A DNA stretch of 64,000 nt from Glandiceps talaboti (lineage: Eukaryota; Hemichordata; Enteropneusta; Spengelidae), in NCBI RefSeq assembly GCF_964340395.1, contig NC_135562.1, positions 13,942,296 through 14,006,295 of the forward strand. Reading direction: 5' to 3'. A program made the position numbers and the translations under genes. Under the pieces are notes generated by a model. The model was given only the letters and a program-made list of their open reading frames with translations. It was not told the DNA's origin and ran no database searches. This document shows positions 1 to 16,578 of the stretch, piece by piece (position 1 is the stretch's first letter; the number at the start of each line of letters is the position of its first letter).

Positions 1-2417
1 TAAAATTCTTCAAGTCGTACAGAAATAACGTCTGTAACATCAAAACAAACACTGAGAAATTGGACCGGGCGTGGCTAAGTATTTAGTTGCAGGCTTTCTC
101 TCATAACCATGTGCTGGGGTCATGACCTTGATTGCCGCATGCCGACGTCAATATTGTCCAATCATATATAATATCATGAACATATCGCGATATTTTATTT
201 GTTGGTTTCCTAAACTGTATATTTCGAATACTATGATTCGTTACAAAATTCTTCTAATTAATATTAAATAGGCTTGTTGTATGAAATGATATCGCAACAA
301 GGGAAACCATACAAGTTTTCTTCCAGACGAGTTGCTAAAGTCATATAAATGACAACACGAAACTCATGAAATTTCCTTAATTCTTTACAATTTTATTGCT
401 GATAACATGGGTAAGCTGATAGCTAGTATATTTATTCGAGATAAATATGTTTGCTTTGTTGCTAAATGGGCCGTTCAAAAGGCAACATCAGCGAGTATGA
501 GTAAGTGGGCTAAAATATGCTGTCAATGCGTCATGCGGGTCAAAAGTATTGTAATGCTTCTTTTCGGTAAATAATAAAAAAATCAGACAAATAAAAGTCA
601 TTGAATGTGAAACACACAACATTACAAGTGTTTATGTATATCTAGTCTAGCCGTTTTGATTTATTTTGCCATAATATGGGGACTTGCATTTATACCCATA
701 GACACTGGTAATTAGTCAGAAAGTGTGAGTAAATATTGATAAAGGTTGGTTAATAAGACATGTACACTGTAGTTTTTGTTTACTGATGTCTATTACAACA
801 ACCAGCAATGTATTTTTTTCACAACGCTGTTGAGTTTTATTCACCTGTTGACTACGCTCGTCATAGGCTACATGCTAACCAGTACCCCTTATGACGTCAT
901 CTAATCCCGTGGTCTAGGCGGGACCGGAAATACCCGAAAACTCTCGAAGTAAATCCAAAGGGTACTGACTGAAAAAAGGTCATTTTAAGGTGTTTGCAGA
1001 TGCTTTTTTAAAAGTTTTAAAACCAGTATACATTTCACAAACATGTTGTCTAGCAAAATACCAATAGTGAATGTGAGCATTTTGAATAACCTTTAAAATC
1101 TGAGTACCCGATTGAAATAGATACGTATACGTTCGCAACATACATTGTAGGCACGCTAATAAAAGAATTTGTAAAGGGTGATCCCAAGTTGTTGTTTGAA
1201 TGTTGATAGTTGAAGTTGAAGTTTGATACCCTGCCTGCGCACACTGTGGAGTAATGTGAACTGTTAGTATATTGGATAGCACAAACGTTCTCCTGGTGAG
1301 GAGTGGGTAAATCATTGGGTGAGGGGTGGGCTAGCTGGTAGTTTGAAACCCAGCAGGGGGAGGACAGATATCCTTCACCACCAGTGGGGACACAAGAGCC
1401 ATAACTGAAGAGTTTTGTGATCATCAGATAGTTTAAAGCAGACTGTCTATTTGTTCGCTAAGGATGTTATCTAATACATGGCAAAATACATAACAAAATT
1501 GGCAGACTAATATTATTGTTACGCAATATGCACTAGCCATTGATCCAGTGAGACGCCTTCATACAGACCTAAAGTATGCAATGTTCATATTCATCCAAAG
1601 CAAAGATCATCGCAGCCGCTATAATAGAGTCGCATTAAATTCCTCATATACATATCTCGGGCCTGCCAGGTCATGTGCCACCTGCGTTGATAGGGATGAA
1701 TTATAAGTAAAGATTTTTTAAGAATGTAGAAATTCAGCAATTAATTGTTGACCCGCAAGTTGCAGATTTTGCGATATACCCTAGAAATTATATCTGCCAT
1801 GTGTTCATGTTTATGTTATATGTGCATATTTACGGAAAACTTCCAGGGTTGAAGTTTCTCTTTCCCAAATGGTAATCACATAGGTGGCCCTTTCCGTTTG
1901 GCCCAGTTTGACATCACAAATTCGTTTATTACCATTCATTAGGCTATAGTGCAAAACTTCTATTATAATCGGACAAAATTGTTTACTTACTTCGTTTTCA
2001 TTCGTTGTTACTTGGATTCATATATAGCAGTTGTATATCTCGGAGGTACACACATACTTTAAAAGTTTCATCCGTTAGGGGAAAGGAAATTCCATGTGGA
2101 ATTCAAATAGTAAACTTTAACCTTAGTATCTGCTAACAACGTAAGTGTCATTAATAAATAAAGATCCATATATTGGACTTTGACTCTTGTGTTCTTACTG
2201 TCTGGAAATACGTCCGTTTGCTTGAGTAATCTATTTACACAAGTCATGTTTCTCTTTTTGAAATGCCAACCAGATATTTCACTTTCAATACATAAATATT
2301 TGCAAGGTCAAAGGAAGTAAAGCATAAACTAGATCCAAAGCGTATAAACACATAAGCTTATGCTGTTGTTTAAATTGTAGTTGTGTATGAAATGCAAACA
2401 CACAGACACAGGCATCG
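1..2417. other. Intergenic AT-rich DNA, no gene recognised
   Basis: I find no convincing exon, RNA gene or transposon protein here. Open frames on the minus strand at 980-1424 show no domain, signal peptide or splice context and overlap each other in different frames. The unfound cytoplasmic-tail exons of gene A (minus strand, ends at 6899) could lie anywhere below 6899, including here. Confidence 0.5.
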
Positions 2418-2457
2418 ACACAGACAGACGGACGGACGGACGGACGGATAGACAGAA

Positions 2458-2518
<61 letters not shown>

Positions 2519-2535
2519 GTCAGACAGTCAGACAA
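2418..2535. repeat. (ACAG)n microsatellite
   Basis: Tandem CAGA/CGGA tetranucleotides over about 115 bp. The open frame through it on the minus strand is only the repeat translated (Cys-Leu-Ser-Val), so it is not a gene. Confidence 0.95.
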
Positions 2536-2654
2536 TACTGAAAATGTATGATTTCTAAAAACTAATTACTATCATATAAAAAAGTCATTTTAACTAATAT
2601 TATATGTATGTCTTTTAAATCACATTAGTCACACAGTTGGCCACTATCACAACA

Positions 2655-2905
2655 GTGAGCTGGGTGTATTATCACTCATTTTAGACGCGCTACTTCGATG
2701 TCTAGACCAATCAGATCTCTCGATTTGCTCCATCAATATACTGGTATAATAATCTTTATAATATTCATTATCGAGAGATCGAGAGATCTGATTGATCTAG
2801 ACATCGAATTAGCCTGTCTAAAATGAGCGTTAATGCACAGTTGACATGCGTCCAGATTTTGATGTTGACTGTTCGTCTACGAACGCTGTAGTCCGTACAG
2901 GGATG
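2655..2905. mobile_element. Foldback / MITE-like inverted-repeat element
   Basis: The left arm reads inward from a CATTTTAGACG block through TCGATGTCTAGACCAATCAG to a CTCGAT block near 2715; the right arm repeats it in reverse complement from about 2770 (ATCGAGAGATCTGATTGATC) to 2826 (CTAAAATGAG). Sequence beyond the right arm (to about 2900, with GTTCGTCTACGAACG) recurs near 26340-26385 beside another copy of the arm, so this is a dispersed element. There is no coding capacity. Confidence 0.65.
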
Positions 2906-2998
2906 GGGCGCAAATGAAACCAGAATATGTTGCGTCTTATCTTGTTTCCGACATTTTCAACATATTGGTATAATATAATAGCGATTTACGGTTTTGAC

Positions 2999-3054
2999 CA
3001 GTGAATTCAATATATGCACTCGCTTTCGCTCGTGCATATATTTCGTTCACTGGC
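2999..3054. repeat. Perfect-looking hairpin
   Basis: CAGTGAAttcAATATATGCAC is followed, after a short loop of TCGCTTTCGCTC, by GTGCATATATTtcgTTCACTG. The two arms are about 21 nt and nearly complementary, giving a stable stem-loop. Its role is unknown; it may be the end of a foldback element or a repeat core. Confidence 0.7.
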
Positions 3055-3732
3055 CAAAACCTCTTGCTCTTGGTATACCATCCCCAGGGGGTGGTTTATT
3101 GCTTAAATATACAATGGTGTTTCCATTTTGGTATTTCCCCTTCAATGTCCATCCTATGTTTCTTAGTGATCGCACTAAGGGCGGCTTCAGTACTTACGAG
3201 GAGGGTCTGGTGAAATCAGTCTGTGTAAAATGTGACACCCCCCCCCCCCGATTCTGTTATACTAAAAGAGCCCAACCCTTTTTCTTTAAATCATGACCCT
3301 TCCCCGTTAAAGTAGTGCAAATGTAGGTTAAAATGCTCTCAGATACGTAAAAATATACACAAGTCTCAGAATCATTGGTAGGAATTTTATCCCACCTCTG
3401 CCACCAATGTTGAAAGTATTAAAGGCATTCGTTAATTCCCACTACTAACGGCATGTGGACGAGTGTTTGAATTCACTGCATTAATATATATATATGTGTG
3501 TATTTTGATCTCATTGGCCGAGCTGAAGACCACAACTCCAAACGATTAGATTTGCATACTCCCAACACTGTCGGGACCGAGGTCACGATCTCCACAATAT
3601 TATCCGTAGTTTCTTCACTGTTTCCGTTTTACACCTGTGAGACCCATGCCTCTCCTCGGATCACAATTGATAAATTAATTCATTACACTGTTGTCAGCAG
3701 CACTTTCATTGATATAGGCTGATATCATGGAG

Positions 3733-3767
3733 ACCTAACCCTAACTCTAATCCTAACCCTAACCCGA
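3733..3767. repeat. Interstitial telomere-type repeat (CCCTAA)n
   Basis: A short run of CCTAACCCTAACTCTAATCC type hexamers, about five copies with two variants. It matches the TTAGGG telomere motif ancestral to animals. It is too short and degenerate for a telomere. Confidence 0.7.
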
Positions 3768-4304
3768 ATGGCAGCAATAGGAATACAAGAACAATAGTGC
3801 AAGGTTTGGCAATGAGTCAAAGCAAAATATGAACCTCCCCCTAATCCCAATTTCTAAAATTTGACCTACCCCCGAGAGCATGTTCGAAAAACAAAATGGT
3901 ACCCCTGTAATTACTAAAGGCTCCCTAAATTTACGTGACGTGAAATCATGAAATGTATCTCTAGAATCCAAAATTGTATTTCCTGGAGCAGCATTCTCCT
4001 TTAATATTTCCAGGGATACATATCACTCTGGAAAGTAAACTTTAGAGATGGTAAATTGTAGTGAAAACTTGACGTGTAATATTTTAGACTTAAAAAGTTC
4101 ACAATAAAGTTTAATTTTGAGTTGAGAAAAAGATACCGGATGATTGTATACAAGGAGAAAAAAAAGTATGTATAAGCAGATGACATGGTAAAAATGCATT
4201 AGCTTTAATTAATGTAGGGGATAAAATAATATAAAACTGAAATGATCTCAAAGCTGGTTACATAGATAATATGTCCTAACTTTTATCTGTGGTAGACACA
4301 TTGG

Positions 4305-4480
4305 TCAAGTCAACTTGTAATAACGAAGCCTATCTGAAGTGTGACGCAGGGCCAAACAGCATTTACGAAAGGGTAGGTTGAGTAGTAAATGAAAGGCGGT
4401 AAAAGCCTGAGAGTACAAATATTTGGACGATTCTGGAAATATAGCTCCGCGAACCAATCAATTGTCACAAATTAATGTCA
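4305..4480. repeat. Dispersed repeat, copy 1 (partner near 14305-14460)
   Basis: Blocks such as TAATAACG..GCCTATCTGAA, a GTAAATG block and ACAAATATTTG..GA line up in the same order with 14305-14460. Similarity is patchy, so this is an old duplicate. It lies just beside the gene-B-derived fragment at 4562-4735. Confidence 0.45.
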
Positions 4481-4561
4481 CAAACACGAGCATAGAGTTA
4501 GCCTCAGATTCAGAATCAGATTCACATTAAAGGACAGTATGTCGGTCTCATATTCGGAAAC

Positions 4562-4735
4562 TAAACTTTGCCAGTTTTGCCCTTGTCAAGAAATGAGTAT
4601 ATTTCAAAATATCTAGCTGTCAAAGTCATATTATAGCCAGGTAAAGTAAGGTAAAGTAAATCTTCATGTCATTGATATCCAATTCATCACATTCATCTGA
4701 AAATCGTTGCTTTATTGATTCAACTATATTGATAC
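4562..4735 (-). pseudogene. Decayed fragment of an NLR (NACHT) exon
   Basis: On the plus strand this stretch aligns with 18630-18855 inside the gene-B NACHT exon. Shared blocks in the same order are TTTTGCCCTTGTCAAGAAA, GTCATATTATAGCCAG, GTAAATCTTCAT, CATTGATATC and a GATTCAACTAT block. About 50 bases are missing relative to gene B and the frame is broken, so it cannot code. It covers only the part just downstream of the NTPase core. A small foldback element begins right at its end (4729). It is a fossil copy from an NLR duplication rather than an active gene. Confidence 0.85.
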
Positions 4736-4855
4736 TTCTCACGTTTTGCACTGTGTGAAGTTAATTCGAATTTCAGTCGGATTTCACTCCTATGTATACA
4801 TTCAAATCCTATCTATTATTAACTTCACACAATGCAAAACTTGTGAAGTATCAAG
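4729..4855. mobile_element. Small foldback MITE at the end of the NLR fragment
   Basis: TTGATACTTCTCACGTTTTG at the left end is mirrored by the reverse complement of CAAAACTTGTGAAGTATCAA at the right end; the terminal repeats run about 35 bp and continue into TGTGTGAAGTTAAT. The unit is about 126 bp and non-coding. Similarity to gene B stops exactly where the element begins, so it probably inserted into or truncated the fragment. Confidence 0.7.
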
Positions 4856-5829
4856 TTATTGCATGTCTGCTTTCCCAGCCACGCGCGGAAGGCATGTATA
4901 GACGAGTCTTCCATTACCAATTCCATGAACTGGTATCTTCGTGATGTCAGCAGTACTTGTTTTCTATTGTATGGTAAGAACCACAGTTCGCCATGTGAAA
5001 ACACACCTGAACAAGTCGGTCAATAGTTTAGAGTCTACATACAAAAAAAGGGGAAATGACTTCATACAAATGGAATGAAACAAATGGATTTATGATACTA
5101 GAGAGGTAGGTTTTACTCGGTTGTGGACAATGTGTGTTTTACAACTAATACTTCAGATCACTGCACTATCTTGGCACATTTAAAACAAACAATTTAACCA
5201 CATACACCCTGTTATTCCGGGAAATTCCTTGGAACAACAAAACTATCATATCGGTTGAGGTTATACCTATATCACTACAGAACATGAAACCCATTGGACA
5301 TTAAATATTTTGGTTTTGCGAAAAGGGACAAAGGGTCATCTACGTAAGGCAAAGCCCTATTGTGCATCTGAAGCATGTCTAGTCATTTCTTTATTCATAA
5401 AACTAAAAATGCATGCCATTTTGCTCTATAGTGTCGCTCCTTGATTAATAGAGGTTTCCGTATGACCAATGGTACTATCTTGACAACACGTCACTTGCCA
5501 TTTCTTCTTGCCTTTGCGCCTACCCGTCATTTCTATGCAAAGAGATATAAAAAAAATAGTTATAAACAAAATAAGTTTCCCATGATCAAAATAACTTCTT
5601 GAGATAAAATATACTTAGTCAAAAAAGATATGGATAGCTAGGAAAGGTTTGATTTGGGTACAGTTTTAGTAACGAAAGTTTACATTGAATATTCATGGCT
5701 ACACAATGAAACGATCAATCATTGCCATTATGATGTTATAAATATAGATTTCAACATTGGAACACAGTCCAAATACTGTATTGACAGATTTTCGAGGAAA
5801 TTAATGGACAATTTTACATAACATAACCA

Positions 5830-6750
5830 TTGTTGATTATGAGATGGTCACATAAATTATTACTGTAACTATGCAAATTGAAATGCCTTCTATAATGATT
5901 GTTTCTCCGATACCATTTGTCAGTGTATATATCACATCAAGATGCGTTGCAAATAACATTAATTACGCAAATAACTCATTGATATTAAAAACTAGATATC
6001 ATCAAATGATGTCGGATATCTGCATTTTGTTATCATCGATGCATGGATCAATTTACACGGAATTTGTAGGACGTATTTAAGAAAATATTGCCTAATTATC
6101 AAAATTCATTAATTATGCAAGAGATGTATTTTTTAAATCCATCGTTTACCTTTATCGCAAACTTGAAACATTGCACTTTGTTATTATCAAGGAATATACC
6201 AGATTACAGTATACAATGTAACATTTGCAACCTTGAGAAACTGCCTAATAACCAAACACCATTCAATATGCAAATAACTCGTCAATAGAATTTAAAGGAA
6301 AATTACATTTTTGTCATCGTCAATGTGTGAACAAGACTATATGAATGTTAAGAGTGCGTACTTTCGATATTGCATATTCGGTCAGTGAGTCATTTGCATA
6401 ATCAATGTCTTTTAGCAACATCTTAATGTGGTATAATCGATTACAAATTTTCTAAGAGACATGCAGGATGTTATCATCGAAACATGCACTAAGTTATATG
6501 AACCTTGTATTCTTAATATGTTCCCAAAATGTCACAATCAGTAGTTATACGAATAACTAATTTAAATTAAAAGCTACATCAATAAGTTGTATAGGACAAG
6601 ATTAAGGGAATATTATGCACCTTGTTATCGTTGATTTATGTACCCAATCATGTTATTTCAAGCTTAAATTCCTAAGATATTGCATAATTATTGAAAATCG
6701 TTAATTATTCAAATATATCATTAATATTGTCAGAAGCAAATGGAAAACAG
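5830..6750. repeat. Diverged tandem array, unit about 150 bp
   Basis: A phrase like TTGTTATCATCGATGCATG recurs near 6028, 6179, 6310, 6471 and 6623, each followed by an A/T-rich block like TTAATTATGCAAATAACTC. Copies are strongly diverged. Open frames at 5871-6288 lie within the units and are not genes. Confidence 0.6.
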
Positions 6751-6751
6751 A

Positions 6752-6842
6752 GACATACATACATATATACATACATACATACATACATACATACATACAT
6801 ACATACATACATACATACATACATACATACATACATACATAC
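6752..6842. repeat. (CATA)n microsatellite
   Basis: About 20 tetranucleotide copies, directly downstream of the tandem array and just past the last gene-A exon found. Confidence 0.95.
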
Positions 6843-6898
6843 AGATAGCTAGAGAGACAGGCAGACAAAACTATAGGTTATGACAGTAGTTCTATTAC

Positions 6899-11586
<4,688 letters not shown>

Positions 11587-11689
11587 ATTCAGCTGTAGCT
11601 TCAGATTCTGGTCGCTGGAAAGACTCTGATCAGAGTTTAAGATACCTAAAAACGCGCACTACAATGTATGATCTATATCTAAACGCCTG

Positions 11690-12075
11690 CGTATATCACG
11701 TGACAGAATCGTTCGTGTTGAGTTAACAACTGACCAATGAGAAGTCCTATCCATAATATTCGAACAACCCCTAACATTCAAACGATTCTAACAGCTATGT
11801 CACATTTTATTGATTCTACCTTGAGTAAGATGGGTTTAGACGCGTCTGAAACATCTGATGTAGACTACACAGGTATATGTTTGCTTTTCACATGACGTAA
11901 GGTGAATACTCAAATTTAATTGATGTACAAGATGGTGGGTGATGGGTGATTGGTCATTTTATGCCCAAAGAGGCCAAGAAAGTGAAAGGTTAAAAGCCAT
12001 AACTTTGAGTTTCGGTTTCCATCTCGCAAGCGTCCTTATTTCAAGTTATTAGCTGTGACTGGATAATATAGGCGG
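11690..12075. repeat. Region upstream of gene A with a diverged duplicate at 10120-10760
   Basis: This probably contains the gene A promoter, since it lies 100-500 bp 5' of exon 1 on the minus strand. Its duplicate is inside the first intron. No TATA box or other element was identified with confidence. Confidence 0.4.
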
Positions 12076-12549
12076 CGGCGTCAAAATAGGTATATGTATG
12101 AAACTTCCAGCGCCGAATGAAACAGCAAGGTTAGGCAAAGAATTGATTTCTTACATTTGTTTCTTTTAAGGTCTCATAGTTATAAAGGTCACAGAGGTCG
12201 GGTAATGTCTGTCCAACCTATGAGTATAATGAATTTGCAAGCCTTCTTCCCACACAGTTAGGTAATTTAATTGACAAGGTATCAAGGTAGATAGATGAAC
12301 TGGTTTGACCTTCCCATAGGTCATCAGAACATGTCATAACGTGATAAATAATATGATTTCCGACTTAAATGTAAAAGAGTACCGACGACTGATCGTCGCA
12401 ATAGTATCGCTTGTCCTGTGCTACAATGTGCAATTCCTTGTCAAAATAAACTATTCACGCAGGGAAGCCAAGTCAATTGTCATGCCCTGGATTCCTGTAG
12501 ATACTGACTGATGACGTTTAAACAACATCTCATTAAATTTTGAAAAACC

Positions 12550-12550
12550 C

Positions 12551-12593
<43 letters not shown>

Positions 12594-12597
12594 CACA

Positions 12598-12638
<41 letters not shown>
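12550..12638. repeat. (CAGA)n(CA)n compound microsatellite
   Basis: About 40 bp of CAGA followed by about 40 bp of CA. Open frames through it on both strands are artefacts. Confidence 0.95.
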
Positions 12639-13904
12639 TACACGCATTGCGCACTATCGTATTCATCGTCTAAACTAAGGGGGTCTTCAGTAATTAGAAG
12701 GGGGAGGAACCGGGTAATTAGCTTATTTCCTATATAATTTTGCATTATTTTGTGATTGTGGCATGATCCCATTGCTGCCACCATTTAGGACCATCACATC
12801 CCACCACTGCTAACATTGTAAAGTAATATCATAATATATCAGTGAAATGCTGTAAATTAACCTTTATTTGTGGTGTGAGGATAGGTTTGGGAACAGCGTG
12901 ACAAGATGTTGGAGATAATGTGGTGTAGTGGATATATTCATCTCGGTCCTGAGGTTGTCAGTTGTGCACTCATCTAGTCTACTAGAGTTTTGGCCTTCAG
13001 CTCAGGCAATTACATCCAAACACACGCATTGATTTACTGCAAACACAAACTCACTGTGGTGGTAATAGTGGGGAACAGCAAATGCCTGTGGTGCGATTTA
13101 TTACAGAAAAATTCCCTGTCTCTAGTGAGAATCGAATATAGGGCCTCCTGACTACTAATCTTGAGCTACATTAAAAAGAAATGTGCAGTTAATTACAAAG
13201 TGTCCTTGAAATAAATTAATGCAATCGCTATGAAAATTATATTAATCAAGATTTCCCTTACATTCCCATAATTATTGAGAACATACAATGAATTTAAACA
13301 AACAATGCAAAGTACAATAACTCGATGCCGATTCTGGAGTTTTTTTCTTCAATTTAATGGGATTTGGCACATCAAGCCTAAGTAGCGGTAAAGAACCGGT
13401 ACCCCCTCATAAGTCTAAATTATTAGTTTGCAGTAAACGGGCTTTGGTTTCTAACAAATACGAACATACAAGGTTGCTATGGTAACTTCTCACTTTGTTG
13501 ATTATGTTACTTGGAATAGTGTATTGAGGATCTGGAAGCACGAACATGGGAGCATCACATAGCTGGTCTGTGGACTAATTACAAATCAAATTTAAATCAA
13601 AACCTCGTGACTTTATTCCATTCAATTCGATGATGTGAGATTTGTTTCATGCTTGATTCTAGTCGATTCACAATATTAGTGGTTGGTAGTAGCTTCATTT
13701 GAATTGCAACATGTTTACATTCTCATAGTACCGATTGCAAAACAGCTTACTAGACCTAGAGAAAGTTCTTTCTCAGTGTTGATGATGAGGTTTCATCTTC
13801 CTCCTTGCTGCCAATGCAATTACGGCGACGCCGATCCCACAGTACATCCCAGCTTGTATCATGGCTGGTTTACTTAACTTATCTTTGTTTGTCAAGAATA
13901 TACA

Positions 13905-14026
<122 letters not shown>

Positions 14027-14304
14027 ACGAACCTCATATTTATTGTTTTATTCATTAATAATTTTATTAATTAAGTAATTCAAACATGCTATTATAGTTA
14101 GTTAGTAAGTAAGTAAGTAAGTACAAGTAGGTTGTGATGCTTATATTTCAAACGTGCATAATTATATATAGTTGCTTTCAAGTTCAAGCTTTAAGTAAGC
14201 CATCCGATGTTTAGGCTTTCACAGAAAGTCAATATCAATGGCTGGAACAAGAAAAGAAAAAAATAATGACAATAACAAAAACGAAAATATGAAAGTAGAA
14301 AATA

Positions 14305-14460
14305 CTAATAACGCCTGTCTGAAATGTAACACAGTGTAGTGCCGAGTGCAGTAAATGGACCTTGATAATAGCCTGTGACTACAAATATTTGAAAGAGGTG
14401 AGATTCGACTCCACAAACTATACGGCTCCACAAACTTGTCAATTCTTACAATCTTTCCAG
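14305..14460. repeat. Dispersed repeat, copy 2 (partner 4305-4480)
   Basis: Contains TAACGCCTGTCTGAAATG, a GTAAATGG block and ACAAATATTTGAAAGAGG in the same order as the other copy. Open frames here have no recognisable domain. Confidence 0.45.
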
Positions 14461-16355
14461 GCAAACCTTGGAGTATAGCTACTTTTCACATCATAATGCA
14501 ATCGGTAAGAATATTTCAACAGTCAGTATACTATAACAGTCTAGTAAACCAGAATCACCAGGAAAGCATGGGCAGAGTACAACTTCATTGAGCATTTAAC
14601 CGCAAATCTACAGAGTAATCGTCTGGTTCCATGTCACACATAAGTCACATAAATAAGGTGCATACGTGTCTTTCAAATCTCAAACTTCTCCGATCCGAAA
14701 TAGTTGCTTAAGATATCCTTTAATAGTTATATTTCAAGTTAATGTCACAAACCAGGTCAATTTATTAAAGATAAAATGGAAGCCATTTTAGTCATCTCAC
14801 GAGTTACGTCTTTGACAGAAGATTCATTGTCAGGGTAGTGTATGCTAAGGGGCGTACGCTACGACGAATCGCGATCGTTCAATATATACAAAGTCTACAA
14901 GCTGTCGTTCACATGATGCAGTTTTGCTATGAAGATTTTTATTCAAAAGTTTCTCAGTCGCAGTTTTTCAACTCGTAGGTCACTGTACTATCCAGTCTTC
15001 AATTCTGTTTACCTACGACATTTACTCTGAAAGAAAGGCAAACCATTTTGTGATGCCTCAGCCTAGATAATCCCCTCGACTTGTCACGAAACATTCGTAG
15101 CCATAAACCAACTTTGACTTTTATACTGAAGAATCACTACACATGGGATCGATAACAATGCACACATATTCATTGCCTAAGAATGAAATTCCATCCACTA
15201 ATGAAATATAAACTTACCTTCAAAGCGTCATTTACATTGTATGATCCGAACGTCGAACAAGGCAATCTTTTTTTAATCTGGTAGTCGTTTTCGAGGAAAT
15301 AACTTCGACACGTTACCATAAATTATATTATGCTGCCCTCAGTGGCCTGAAAATCCTTATTCACGAGTCTGTTACGTTTATGTGTGTGTGATGGTAATGT
15401 TTATCGCTTACTACAATAGTTTTACTTGTCATGACTACAGCATATAGCTAGAATAGCAATATTCGTAATCATTGCCATTATGTATTGTTTACACAATATA
15501 TGTTGTGGACCTATAAGGCTAGTTTTCAAAGCAGTAGACTTTATATATAATTACTACAATGATGACTTTTGAGTTTTCAAAAACATGTGAATGAGTGACA
15601 TACGCAAACTCATGTATAAAAAGCCATAAAAAGTAGCAAACAGGCTTCCAAAGTATATTAATAATTCTTTTTATTTGCAACAAAAAAGTTTATAATTTGG
15701 TTTCTTGTAAAAGAAACATCACATAGTCGTAGGTACATCTTCATTAAAAAATAAAGCAAACGTCCTGATAGCCTCAGTACTTCTTTTGTTGACTGGGATA
15801 TTATATATACATATATATAATTCATGTAAACTTATGTGTATACATTGATTTCAAGTTTAGTTCAAATGGAAAAAACAATTCAGTTTTGAAGACAATTGCG
15901 AGAATTTACATAAGCAAGATTAATTTTGTAATAAATCAGTTCATATTTACTCCTGTCACTTTCTTTGAAGAGATGACAATATGAAAATGAAATTAGTACC
16001 TGTTTAGTTATACCAATATATCCCAACCCTATAAATGACATCATAATTTTGAGAGTGCATACATTATGCCAGAATATCATGCATTTGGGTTTGTATCTTT
16101 CCGGACACGTTAGGAAGTGCATGGTAATTGTAAACGTGACACCGCTTGATACAGTTGACTATCTAAATTATTGCACATCCATTTATCATAATTGCGAATA
16201 TCGGTTATCTTTAGGATGCGATACCACGTCCAACATCACGCTTGATTAGTTGTTTTTCCTCAATATTGTTCCTTGTTCAGTCAAGGAAAATACGAGTGAG
16301 CTAAGGGACCTTTCCCCCAGGTCATGAGTATTTTCAGGCTGAATGGAGAAAATAT

Positions 16356-16465
16356 TGGAGATACAGCAAAACCAGTGACATACACACCCGTTGTCGTGAC
16401 GTAGAACGACCAGATTATATATTCCAATTTTGTTTTGTTCAACTTGGCTTGTGCAGGGTATAATA
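16356..16465. repeat. Gene B 3' flank block, also present at 26720-26845
   Basis: GACGTAGAACGACC, a CATTCCA/TATTCCAA block, TTTTGTT and a GGCTTGTGCA block are shared in order with 26720-26845. This is either the 3' UTR of a duplicated NLR gene or a dispersed repeat that happens to lie next to gene B. Confidence 0.6.
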
Positions 16466-16578
16466 TTCGTTATTCCCAATTCGTCCTTTTCATTGATATC
16501 TGTATCAATAGTGGCCACGCTTGTTCTTGTATTGCTAATTCGTCGCACTTGGTGGTGTGCCTAGATGGGTAATGTGAA

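Noticed and set aside
2329-2535. Cys-Leu-Ser-Val repeat proteins (also 12.5 and 43.8 kb)
   Set aside because: Translations of CAGA/TCTG microsatellites.
3759-3971. Minus-strand 70-residue frame with a hydrophobic end
   Set aside because: No splice context or domain, and phrases look like dispersed repeat DNA next to the telomere-like tract.
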